From positions 1 through 39,930 of the IMG/VR virus record IMGVR_UViG_3300048504_000142: a stretch of 39,930 bases of DNA; one strand, written 5' to 3'. Below the pieces are notes generated by a model, which was not told the DNA's origin, ran no database searches, and saw only the letters and a list, made by a program, of their open reading frames with translations. The DNA comes from a virus. Positions 30,679-38,236 of this stretch are shown one piece after another; position 1 is the stretch's first letter; the number at the start of each line of letters is the position of its first letter. Both the position numbers and the translations under genes were made by a program.

Positions 30679-32463
30679 ATGAAACGTATTATGTTTGACA
30701 TCGAAACAGATGGTCTAGTACCAGACCTAACAGTATGCCATAGCCTTGTGTTATTAGATATGGATACTGAAGAAGTATTAAGCTGTGCAGATCAGGAAGG
30801 ATATACATCTATTGCAGATGGTATGGCTTATCTTGAGAATGCGGAGTTACTTGCAGGTCACAACATCCAAGGGTTTGACTTCCCTGCATTAGAGAAGTTG
30901 TTTGGATTTGTATATGAAGGTGAGATACATGACACGTTATTGATGTCCCGTCTCGTCTGGTCTGATCTTAAAAACAATGACTTCAATTACATTAAGAAGA
31001 ACTTAGACTTCCCTAGAAATCTAATAGGTAGCCACTCGCTTAAAGCGTGGGGTCTTAGGTTAGGTGATAATAAGATAGAGTATGATGGTGGCTGGGCTGA
31101 ATGGTCTGAAGAAATGCAGACCTATTGCGTCCAAGATACTAAAGCTAACCTGACATTCTATAAGTTTATTATGTCTAAGAACCCAAGCCCTCAAAGTATA
31201 AAGCTTGAGCATGATTTCGCTCACGTCATTCGTAAGCAAGAGCGACAAGGTTTTAACTTTGATGTATCAGCCGCTAACAAACTGTTGCAGAAACTACAGA
31301 TGCGACAGGCAGAGTTAGAGACAACACTACAAGAAGTCTTTCCACCTTGGGAAATCAAGACACCATTCGTACCAAAGGTAAACAACAAGACCCGTGGTTA
31401 TGTTAAAGGTGAACTGACCTACAAGGTTAAGACGATTGTATTTAACCCTGCATCCCGTGACCATATAGCAGACAGATTGCAAGTGTTACGAGGTTGGAAG
31501 CCTGAGAAGTTTACAGCCCAAGGCAAACCACAAGTCGATGAGAGCGTACTCAAAGAATTAGATTACGATGAAGCAGTCGTACTCAATGAGTATCTCCTTA
31601 TCAACAAGCGTATCGGTCAGTTAGCTACAGGTGCTAATGGCTGGCTGAAGAGACAAGTGAATGGAAAGATACATGGACAAGTTAATACTAATGGAGCAAG
31701 CACGGGACGCTGTACACACAACCGACCAAACATTGCTCAGTGTCCTAGCGTATCAGCTCCATACGGTACAGATTGCAGAGCCTTATTCCATGCACCATCT
31801 GGCTACAAACTTGTGGGAGCAGACTTGTCGGGATTGGAACTAAGATGCCTAGCTCATTACATGGCTAAGTATGATGATGGTGCTTACGGTGACATCGTTA
31901 TTAACGGTGATATACACAGCGTAAATCAAGCATCGGCTGGCCTTCCTTCACGCGGCAACGCAAAGGTATTTATATATGGATTTTTGTATGGGGCAGGTTC
32001 TGCAAAGATTGGTTCTATAGTTGGTGGTAGTGAGAAAGAAGGTAAGCGTTTGATTAACAAGTTTATGAAATCAACCCCTGCCCTCAAGCTACTTAAAGAT
32101 GCCGTAACTACAGCGGCTAAAGCTAAAGGTTATCTGGTTGGTTTGGATAAAAGACAGTTGCCTATTCGCTCCCCTCATGCATCGCTCAATACGCTTTTGC
32201 AAGGAGCTGGTAGCCTATTGGCGAAGCAAGCCACAGTAATCCTTTATGAAAATCTAACCAGTAACGGTTACACATGGGGCAAGGATTGGGCGCAGGTCGC
32301 TCACGTCCACGATGAAGTTCAACTTATAGCAAGAGAGGAGATAGCTGATCATGTCGGAAAGCAAGCAGTTAAATCTTTTCAACAAGCTGGAGAACACTTC
32401 AACTTCAGAGTGCCAATCACAGGCGAATACAAAGTCGGCAATAATTGGGCAGACACACACTAG
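30679..32463 (+). CDS. DNA polymerase (family A, T7 gp5-like)
   Basis: At 594 residues it is 110 shorter than T7 gp5 (704). The 3'-5' exonuclease is present (FDIETDG with D7 and E9; HNIQGFD; YCVQDTKANL). Polymerase motif A is GADLSGLELR (D382), motif B NAKVFIYGFLYGAG, motif C HVHDEVQ (D545). The stretch between VFPPW and VFNPASRDH, where T7 carries its thioredoxin-binding loop, is about 40 residues shorter, so thioredoxin-dependent clamping is doubtful. The 3' end overlaps the HNH gene by 113 nt. Confidence 0.97.
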   Translation: MKRIMFDIETDGLVPDLTVCHSLVLLDMDTEEVLSCADQEGYTSIADGMAYLENAELLAGHNIQGFDFPALEKLFGFVYEGEIHDTLLMSRLVWSDLKNNDFNYIKKNLDFPRNLIGSHSLKAWGLRLGDNKIEYDGGWAEWSEEMQTYCVQDTKANLTFYKFIMSKNPSPQSIKLEHDFAHVIRKQERQGFNFDVSAANKLLQKLQMRQAELETTLQEVFPPWEIKTPFVPKVNNKTRGYVKGELTYKVKTIVFNPASRDHIADRLQVLRGWKPEKFTAQGKPQVDESVLKELDYDEAVVLNEYLLINKRIGQLATGANGWLKRQVNGKIHGQVNTNGASTGRCTHNRPNIAQCPSVSAPYGTDCRALFHAPSGYKLVGADLSGLELRCLAHYMAKYDDGAYGDIVINGDIHSVNQASAGLPSRGNAKVFIYGFLYGAGSAKIGSIVGGSEKEGKRLINKFMKSTPALKLLKDAVTTAAKAKGYLVGLDKRQLPIRSPHASLNTLLQGAGSLLAKQATVILYENLTSNGYTWGKDWAQVAHVHDEVQLIAREEIADHVGKQAVKSFQQAGEHFNFRVPITGEYKVGNNWADTH

Positions 32464-32752
32464 CAATCCACGTTCAATACAGGTGCGTGAGAAAGTGCGT
32501 GAACGAAAGAGATTACTTGTCGCCTATAAGGGCGGCGAGTGCGAACGGTGCTTCAATACATTCCATGAGAATGTCTTTGACTTCCACCACTATGACCATA
32601 CTCAAAAACTATTTGGAGTAAGTCAGAATAATATGCAGAAGGCTATGAGTGCTTTGTTAGCTGAAGCAGATAAATGCTTTCTTCTATGTGCTAATTGCCA
32701 CCGTGAAGTTCACACAACCAACGACCCCAATTTCATTAAAACTAACCATTAA
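32351..32752 (+). CDS. HNH endonuclease (position of T7 gp5.3)
   Basis: This 133-residue protein has two zinc-binding pairs, CERC (around residue 64) and CANCH (~114), plus FDFHHYDH and NCHREVH, giving the His-Asn-His nuclease core. The first ~38 codons lie in another frame inside the polymerase gene; GAGGAG 12 nt upstream of ATG 32351 supports that start. HNH proteins of this kind are often free-standing homing endonucleases, and T7 has gene 5.3 at this place. A shorter product from an internal GTG (32482) is possible. Confidence 0.85.
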   Translation: MSESKQLNLFNKLENTSTSECQSQANTKSAIIGQTHTSNPRSIQVREKVRERKRLLVAYKGGECERCFNTFHENVFDFHHYDHTQKLFGVSQNNMQKAMSALLAEADKCFLLCANCHREVHTTNDPNFIKTNH

Positions 32753-32760
32753 GGATTACT

Positions 32761-33402
32761 ATGATTGATGTATCTTATATGACCCATATGGGTTGTGACA
32801 ACCTTGTGACAGATGCCGCCCGTGTATCGTTTAACAAACAAGCCGACCAATACGGTGAACACCAGAACGAAAGACTTATAAACTTTCTAGCTAGGGAAAA
32901 CCATTACCATCCCTTCTCACACCCAGTAGCTACATTCAGATGTACAGCTCCTATCTTCGTTAGCAGACAACTTGCAAAACACCAAGTCGGTGGAACATGG
33001 AATGAAGTTAGTAGACGGTACATAAAATCTAATCCTATCTACTGGAAGCCAGAGTTCTTTAGAGCTGGCGCAGACGATGTGAAGCAAGGTTCTAGTTCAG
33101 AACCACACAGACGTTCAGATGAATTCGTAGAAGATTATCACGACATCTGCATCGATGCCATTGCTACATATAACAAGATGATAGCTGTTGGAATTTGTGC
33201 TGAACAAGCAAGGGCAATCCTACCACAAGGTGCAGTCACTGAGTGGGTCTGGACAGGTTCATTATTGTTCTGGTCTCGCGTCTATAATCTTAGAATTAAA
33301 CCCGACACACAAAAAGAAACTAGAGACTTTGCTGAACTACTCGGTGAACAAATGGAAGCTCTATACCCAATTTCATGGAAGGCGTTAACTCATGACCAAT
33401 GA
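32761..33402 (+). CDS. thyX: Flavin-dependent thymidylate synthase (ThyX)
   Basis: This 213-residue enzyme makes dTMP from dUMP with methylene-tetrahydrofolate and NAD(P)H through FAD. The signature region RQLAKHQVGGTWNEVSRRY corresponds to the ThyX motif RHRxxSxNExSxRY, with KHQ in place of RHR, a variant seen in phage enzymes. HPFSHPVATFRCTAPIFVSR and EQARAILPQGAVTEWVWTGS are also typical. The class II RNR and MazG nearby point to a complete dNTP supply module. Confidence 0.96.
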   Translation: MIDVSYMTHMGCDNLVTDAARVSFNKQADQYGEHQNERLINFLARENHYHPFSHPVATFRCTAPIFVSRQLAKHQVGGTWNEVSRRYIKSNPIYWKPEFFRAGADDVKQGSSSEPHRRSDEFVEDYHDICIDAIATYNKMIAVGICAEQARAILPQGAVTEWVWTGSLLFWSRVYNLRIKPDTQKETRDFAELLGEQMEALYPISWKALTHDQ

Positions 33403-33592
33403 TAAAGACCTAGTAGTATTTACATCAATGTCACAATGCATTGTTGCACTAGCTACATCCCACGACAGTGTTGAAGACGAAGCCATGAAGAACATAGTTC
33501 ATGACGCGGCACTTATTTGTTTAGCTGTTATGTCACCCCAAGAAAAAACTAACGCTGATCTAATGGCATTCGATGGGGGTAAGTTACAATGA
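33392..33592 (+). CDS. Small acidic protein of unknown function (66 aa)
   Basis: Helical, acidic and mildly hydrophobic (TSMSQCIVALATSHDSVEDE, then NIVHDAALICLAVMSPQ). No family is recognised. It overlaps thyX by 11 nt and the exonuclease by 4 nt (ATGA), so it is part of a tightly coupled operon. Confidence 0.7.
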   Translation: MTNDKDLVVFTSMSQCIVALATSHDSVEDEAMKNIVHDAALICLAVMSPQEKTNADLMAFDGGKLQ

Positions 33593-34326
33593 AGTATTTA
33601 ATAGATGCAGACATTGTTGCATTCAAAGCGGCCTCAAGTGTTGAGCGTCCTATTGATTGGGGCGATGGTATGTGGACACTACACGCTTATGAACATGAGG
33701 GTATAGATTATATAAAGAACTACATTCACCAAGTGACTAATCATTTAGGTGAAGGTGAGGTTGTTATGTATCTAACCCATACTGACAACTGGCGTAAGGA
33801 TGTATTGCCTGAGTATAAATCTAATCGTAAAGACACACGCAAACCCCTGATACTAAAAGCTCTACGTGAATATATCATGACTGAGATGGACGGTATCATG
33901 GTAGATACTATGGAAGCAGATGACCTATTAGGTATTACTGCAACCAATGAACCTGATTGTATTGTTGTGTCAGAAGATAAAGACTTAAATACAATACCGT
34001 GTCACCTCTACAACCCAGCTAAAGATGAACGGATACGCATAGTATCACTACGTGAAGCTGACTACTTTCATATGGTTCAGACACTAACAGGTGATACTGT
34101 TGATGGTTATAAAGGTCTACCTAGATGTGGCATAAAAACTGCAGAAAAAATTCTCGATGGTTGTGAAACCTTATCTGAGATGTGGGACGCAGTAGTCAAA
34201 GCATACGCAAAACAAAACCTCAATGAATCGGTTGCACTTACACAAGCGCGTGTCGCTCGTATCTGCCGTGCAGACAACTACGACTTTAAAACAAGAAAGG
34301 TAATCCTATGGACACCCCCGACCTAG
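33589..34326 (+). CDS. 5'-3' exonuclease (T7 gp6-like)
   Basis: At 245 residues (T7 gp6: 300), this FEN-family nuclease removes primers and degrades host DNA for nucleotides. Metal-binding acids appear in LIDADIVAFKAA (D7, D9), MEADDLLG and VSEDKDL. The helix-3-turn-helix DNA-binding element is TGDTVDGYKGLPRCGIKTAE. The N-terminal half contains the arch region (PEYKSNRKDTRKP). It overlaps DUF3310 by 19 nt. Confidence 0.94.
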   Translation: MKYLIDADIVAFKAASSVERPIDWGDGMWTLHAYEHEGIDYIKNYIHQVTNHLGEGEVVMYLTHTDNWRKDVLPEYKSNRKDTRKPLILKALREYIMTEMDGIMVDTMEADDLLGITATNEPDCIVVSEDKDLNTIPCHLYNPAKDERIRIVSLREADYFHMVQTLTGDTVDGYKGLPRCGIKTAEKILDGCETLSEMWDAVVKAYAKQNLNESVALTQARVARICRADNYDFKTRKVILWTPPT

Positions 34327-34553
34327 TAAACAAACCTGCCCATTATACTCAGTATGAGATTGAACCTATCGAATTCATAATGCGTAACGACTTACCTTTT
34401 CATGTAGGTAACATTGTTAAGTATGCTGTACGTGCTGGGCATAAACAGTATGATGGTATGACCCCACAAGATAGCGAAGCTACAGATTTATATAAGGTGA
34501 TTAGGTACGCTGAGATGCGGCTTAATCTCCTTACAGGTATGAGTGAGCTATGA
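34308..34553 (+). CDS. DUF3310 protein (T7 gp1.7-related domain)
   Basis: This 81-residue domain has the DUF3310 pattern: NKPAHYTQYEIEPIEFI, then NIVKYAVRAGHKQ and DLYKVIRYAEMRL. T7 gp1.7, a nucleotide kinase, contains this domain, but the short phage versions have no shown activity. Its place among nucleotide metabolism genes fits a role in nucleotide handling. Its ends overlap both neighbours. Confidence 0.88.
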   Translation: MDTPDLVNKPAHYTQYEIEPIEFIMRNDLPFHVGNIVKYAVRAGHKQYDGMTPQDSEATDLYKVIRYAEMRLNLLTGMSEL

Positions 34554-34780
34554 GTGGTAAGTACCACGTTATATCCACCGTCTCATGCACCTTCTGTAGA
34601 GAAGCTATTAACCTACTCGAAAGAGAAGACATACCCTTCGAGGTTACATATCTCGAAGCAGAACCGTGGTTGAAAACACTGCTGTTAAAGACGGGTTACA
34701 AGACCGTCCCACAAATATTCACAGACACTGGCGTTCATGTTGGTGGCTTCACAGAACTTAAACAATACGTGAGTAAATAA
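34550..34780 (+). CDS. Glutaredoxin
   Basis: This 76-residue glutaredoxin has the redox site CTFC (13-16), the cis-proline loop TVPQIF (~53-58) and the glutathione-binding VGGFTELKQY. It probably reduces the C-terminal cysteines of the phage ribonucleotide reductase encoded 323 nt downstream. Overlaps with DUF3310 (ATGA) and MazG (TAATG) show coupling. Confidence 0.95.
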   Translation: MSGKYHVISTVSCTFCREAINLLEREDIPFEVTYLEAEPWLKTLLLKTGYKTVPQIFTDTGVHVGGFTELKQYVSK

Positions 34781-35106
34781 TGACAAAAGAATTAACACTT
34801 AATGAGTACCAAAAAGGTGCTGAGAAGACAGCCGTGTACCCAACTAAACACGCACTAGAATATTTAACACTTGGCTTATCATCTGAGGTTGGTGAGCTGA
34901 ACGGTAAGGTCGCTAAGTATTACCGCAAGGATGGCGTGTACCCAAGGGCTGAAGTCTTAGACGAACTAGGGGATGTACTCTGGTTTGTCAGTGAATTGGC
35001 ACGGGTACACAATACGTCCCTACAAGTATTAGCCGAAAAAAATTTGAGCAAGTTAGCAGACCGCCAAGAGCGAGGGGTGCTAAAAGGAAATGGTGATAAC
35101 AGATGA
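34780..35106 (+). CDS. MazG-like nucleotide pyrophosphohydrolase
   Basis: The 108-residue all-helical protein has the MazG metal site LSSEVGELNGKVAK (ExxE) and LDELGDVLWFVSELA (ExxD). It hydrolyses NTPs or dNTPs; phage versions have been proposed to lower (p)ppGpp or to recycle host nucleotides. The pair with RNR (4-nt overlap) suggests a role in dNTP supply. Confidence 0.93.
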   Translation: MTKELTLNEYQKGAEKTAVYPTKHALEYLTLGLSSEVGELNGKVAKYYRKDGVYPRAEVLDELGDVLWFVSELARVHNTSLQVLAEKNLSKLADRQERGVLKGNGDNR

Positions 35107-37088
35107 AAGATATAAGAGCTGACGTTGTAACAAGACGTACATATAACAGACCCCTCAACGATGAAGGTACAGTGTTTGAAACATGGGAGCAAACAGTTGA
35201 CCGTGTAATCGGACACCAAGAATGGTTATGGGAACGCAGTAAAGGTGAGAAGCTTAACCAAGGTGAAACTGGTGAGCTTAATGAATTCAGAGAACTAATG
35301 ATGTCTAGGAAAGCTACAACATCAGGCCGTACCTTATGGCTCGGTGGGACTGATGTAGCTAAGAAGCATGAAGCATCTCAATTTAACTGTAGCTTTGGTA
35401 GAATAGAAACAGTCCACGATGTAGTGGATGCGTTCTGGTTACTACTACAAGGCTGTGGTGTTGGCTTTGAACCTATCGTTGGTACACTCAATGGCTTTGC
35501 AAAAAACATCGAGGTAGAAACGTTTCGTTCAACAAGGACAGACCGTGGTGCTGAAGATAACAAAACAGAACTACGGGTTACTGAAGAAGGCTATCGTATC
35601 TATAAGATAACTATCGGTGATAGTGCGAGGGCTTGGGCTAAAGCTCTAGGTAAAATCATGGCACTGAAAGACCCTATCGATAGGTTGATATTAGATTACA
35701 CTGAAATCAGACCTGCAGGTACTAGGCTAAAAGGTTATGGCTGGATTAGTTCTGGTGATGATACATTACACATAGCACTAGAAAAGATATGTAACATGAT
35801 GAACAAACGTGCTGGTCAATTACTAACACGTATGGATATCTTAGACTTGCTTAACCATATGGGAACTACATTGTCTTCAAGACGTTCTGCAGAAATCGCA
35901 GTGATGCCTGTAGATGATATCGAAGTTGATGAGTTTATATCAGCTAAGAAAGATTTCTGGTTACATGACAATGCACATAGACAACAATCTAACAACTCAT
36001 TGTTATTCTTTAAGAAGCCTACCAAGTGGGAGATAGCATATATCTTTGACCGTATGGTTGATGCTGGTGGTTCAGAACCTGCATTCATTAATGCTGAAGC
36101 CGCACTCAAACGCGCTCCACATTTTAAAGGAGTTAACCCATGCGCGGAGATACTCTTAGGTAATAAGAGTTTTTGTAACCTAGTCGAGATTGATTGGGGT
36201 AAATTCCTTGATGACTTCGAAGGTTTGAAACGTGCTGTTTATATGTCAGCTAGAGCAAACTATCGGCAGACTTGTGTGAATTTAGATGACGGTATCTTAC
36301 AGCGTTCATGGCATGAGCTTAATGAATTCCTACGTCTATGTGGTGTTGGTGCTACAGGTATTGTTAAATGGTTAGACCATCAAGAATATATGTACATGAA
36401 TGTCGAGAGTATGCTCAAGACACTACAGGCTCAAGCAAGACTAGGAGCTAACAGCATTGCAGATGAACTAGGACTACCTAGAGCTAAACTTGTATCGACC
36501 ATAAAACCAAGTGGCACGTTGTCAAAGATTTTTTCGACCACGGAAGGAGTCCACCGACCATTAGGTAAGTATCTGTTTAATAACGTAACTTTCTCTAAAC
36601 ATGACCCTATCGTACCCATCATGACTAATGCTGGATACAAGGTAATTGAGAAACCATTCGAACCCGACAGCGTATTGATTACATTCCCTGTATCATATGA
36701 CGATGTTAGGTTTGATGAAGTTGATGGTAAGTTTGTAAATCTCGAAACTGCAGTACAGCAATTAGATAGATACAAACTAATGATGGATAATTATGTAGAC
36801 CATAATTGTTCAGTAACTATTAGTTATTCTCCTGATGAAATCCCAAGTATGATTGATTGGATTATGAATAACTGGGACAGCTATGTGGGTGTATCATTCA
36901 TCTACAGGAACGACCCAACTAAAACTGCTGAAGACTTAGGCTATGCCTACCTACCTCAAGATGTCGTATCTAAAGAAGTATACGATGAATATGTATCAAA
37001 ACTAGCACCCGTAGATATTGAAAACGCAAACTCGTTTGATGAATTAACTGATGATGAATGTGCAACAGGTGCTTGCCCAATCCGATAA
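35103..37088 (+). CDS. nrdJ: Ribonucleotide reductase, monomeric class II (B12-dependent)
   Basis: The 661-residue enzyme resembles the monomeric adenosylcobalamin-dependent Lactobacillus leichmannii type (739 aa). Visible are N-terminal C96 (QFNCSFGR), the radical-site motif NPCAEI (345-350, C347 and E349), partner C358 (SFCNLVEID), and the C-terminal shuttle pair C653/C658 (CATGAC). Being oxygen-independent and single-chain, it needs only host or environmental B12. Phage glutaredoxin is a likely reductant. It reduces ribonucleoside triphosphates for phage DNA synthesis. Confidence 0.95.
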   Translation: MKDIRADVVTRRTYNRPLNDEGTVFETWEQTVDRVIGHQEWLWERSKGEKLNQGETGELNEFRELMMSRKATTSGRTLWLGGTDVAKKHEASQFNCSFGRIETVHDVVDAFWLLLQGCGVGFEPIVGTLNGFAKNIEVETFRSTRTDRGAEDNKTELRVTEEGYRIYKITIGDSARAWAKALGKIMALKDPIDRLILDYTEIRPAGTRLKGYGWISSGDDTLHIALEKICNMMNKRAGQLLTRMDILDLLNHMGTTLSSRRSAEIAVMPVDDIEVDEFISAKKDFWLHDNAHRQQSNNSLLFFKKPTKWEIAYIFDRMVDAGGSEPAFINAEAALKRAPHFKGVNPCAEILLGNKSFCNLVEIDWGKFLDDFEGLKRAVYMSARANYRQTCVNLDDGILQRSWHELNEFLRLCGVGATGIVKWLDHQEYMYMNVESMLKTLQAQARLGANSIADELGLPRAKLVSTIKPSGTLSKIFSTTEGVHRPLGKYLFNNVTFSKHDPIVPIMTNAGYKVIEKPFEPDSVLITFPVSYDDVRFDEVDGKFVNLETAVQQLDRYKLMMDNYVDHNCSVTISYSPDEIPSMIDWIMNNWDSYVGVSFIYRNDPTKTAEDLGYAYLPQDVVSKEVYDEYVSKLAPVDIENANSFDELTDDECATGACPIR

Positions 37089-37097
37089 GGAATAAAT

Positions 37098-37781
37098 ATG
37101 GCTAAAAAATCTGCCTACAAACGTAAGGTAGAAGAGCAAGGGCGCGTGGTTAATCCTCGCGTCCGCCCTCTACTCCCAATGAACCCTGCCCAAGAGAACT
37201 ATATGGAGTGTATCCATCGATACTCTCAAGTATTTGTTACTGGCGTTGCAGGTACTGGTAAGACTTATATAGCGGCGGCTATTGCCGCTGATATGTATAG
37301 TAAACATAGAGTTAAAAAGATTATATTAACTCGCCCTAACATCCCTGCAGGTAAATCTTTAGGTTTCTTTGCAGGTACTATTGAAGAGAAGATTGCACCT
37401 TGGGTCTATCCGATTACTGAAGTTCTAACTGAAAGACTAGGTAAGGGTAAATATGAGATAGCTCGTAAGCGTAATGATATCGAAATAGTTCCTTTCGAGG
37501 TTATGAGAGGACGTTCATTTAATGATGCATTTGTAATATTAGATGAAGGACAGAATTTAACACCTCACGAAATGAAGATGTTTCTCACCAGAATAGGAGA
37601 AAACACCAAGGTAATAATTAACGGTGATATATCTCAGCATGACCTAAGTGGTAACTCAGGTCTAAAGATTGCTATAGATTTATTGCATAAACATAACATC
37701 CCTGCCGCCCATTGTAACTTCACCCACGACGATGTTGTGAGGTCAGGTATATGTGCCGCATGGACACGCGCCTTTAATTAG
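37098..37781 (+). CDS. phoH: PhoH-like ATPase
   Basis: This 227-residue P-loop protein has Walker A GVAGTGKTY (~50-58), Walker B FVILDEGQN, the PhoH segment RPNIPAGKSLGFFAGTIEEK and sensor-type INGDISQHDLSGNSGL. PhoH-like genes are common in marine phages; their role (RNA metabolism or phosphate stress) is unsettled. It ends within promoter 5 and closes the metabolic block. Confidence 0.95.
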   Translation: MAKKSAYKRKVEEQGRVVNPRVRPLLPMNPAQENYMECIHRYSQVFVTGVAGTGKTYIAAAIAADMYSKHRVKKIILTRPNIPAGKSLGFFAGTIEEKIAPWVYPITEVLTERLGKGKYEIARKRNDIEIVPFEVMRGRSFNDAFVILDEGQNLTPHEMKMFLTRIGENTKVIINGDISQHDLSGNSGLKIAIDLLHKHNIPAAHCNFTHDDVVRSGICAAWTRAFN

Positions 37782-37795
37782 GTTGCACTTTAGAG
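37777..37795 (+). promoter_or_regulatory. Phage RNA polymerase promoter 5 (structural genes)
   Basis: ATTAGGTTGCACTTTAGAG has T instead of A at -3; predicted +1 is G37793. It overlaps the phoH stop codon and is the only recognisable phage promoter ahead of the whole morphogenesis block. Confidence 0.82.
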
Positions 37796-37808
37796 GATTA
37801 AACAAACA

Positions 37809-37985
37809 ATGTTTCCTTATATATCTAAAGAACTACTAGCAGAACTTAACACACGTTTTCCTAATTTATCTCCCAAAGCTGGTGAGACATTAGACGAATT
37901 AAAATGGCGTGGTGGACAGCGTTCAGTCGTAGACTTTTTAACAACAATTCATGAAGAACAATTAGCTTCAAATTTAGGAGAATAG
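37809..37985 (+). CDS. Small protein of unknown function (58 aa)
   Basis: ATG 37809 lies 16 nt after the predicted start of transcription at promoter 5, preceded by AGGATTAAACAAACA. The peptide (MFPYISKELLAELNTRFPNL, then LDELKWRGGQRSVVDFLTTI) reads as a compact helical protein. No family is recognised. It opens the structural block, near the place of T7 gene 7. Confidence 0.7.
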   Translation: MFPYISKELLAELNTRFPNLSPKAGETLDELKWRGGQRSVVDFLTTIHEEQLASNLGE

Positions 37986-37988
37986 ACT

Positions 37989-38225
37989 ATGTGCTTTGGA
38001 GGCAGTAAATCAGAACCAGCACCACCAGCCCCACCACCTGCCGCACCACCAGCGGTTAACCCAGTACAAACAAATATGTACGACCCATCTTCATCTGAGA
38101 GTGGACTTGCCGATGAGAAAGGCGCAGTAGCTGATATGGCCGCTGGTACATCTCAGTTAAAAGTAGACCTAGACCCTACCCTAACAAACTTGGGTAAAGA
38201 CACTGGGTTACAAATAACAAAGTGA
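37989..38225 (+). CDS. Virion-associated small protein (T7 gp7.3-like position)
   Basis: This 78-residue protein begins MCFGGSK, followed by a Pro/Ala-rich stretch (~9-25) and a Ser/Asp/Gly-rich disordered tail. Short Pro-rich proteins at this place, just before the portal, correspond to T7 gp7.3, a virion protein needed for tail assembly. There is no sequence motif to prove it; composition and synteny are the basis. TTAGGAG lies upstream. Confidence 0.65.
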   Translation: MCFGGSKSEPAPPAPPPAAPPAVNPVQTNMYDPSSSESGLADEKGAVADMAAGTSQLKVDLDPTLTNLGKDTGLQITK

Positions 38226-38236
38226 GAACGTAAAAT

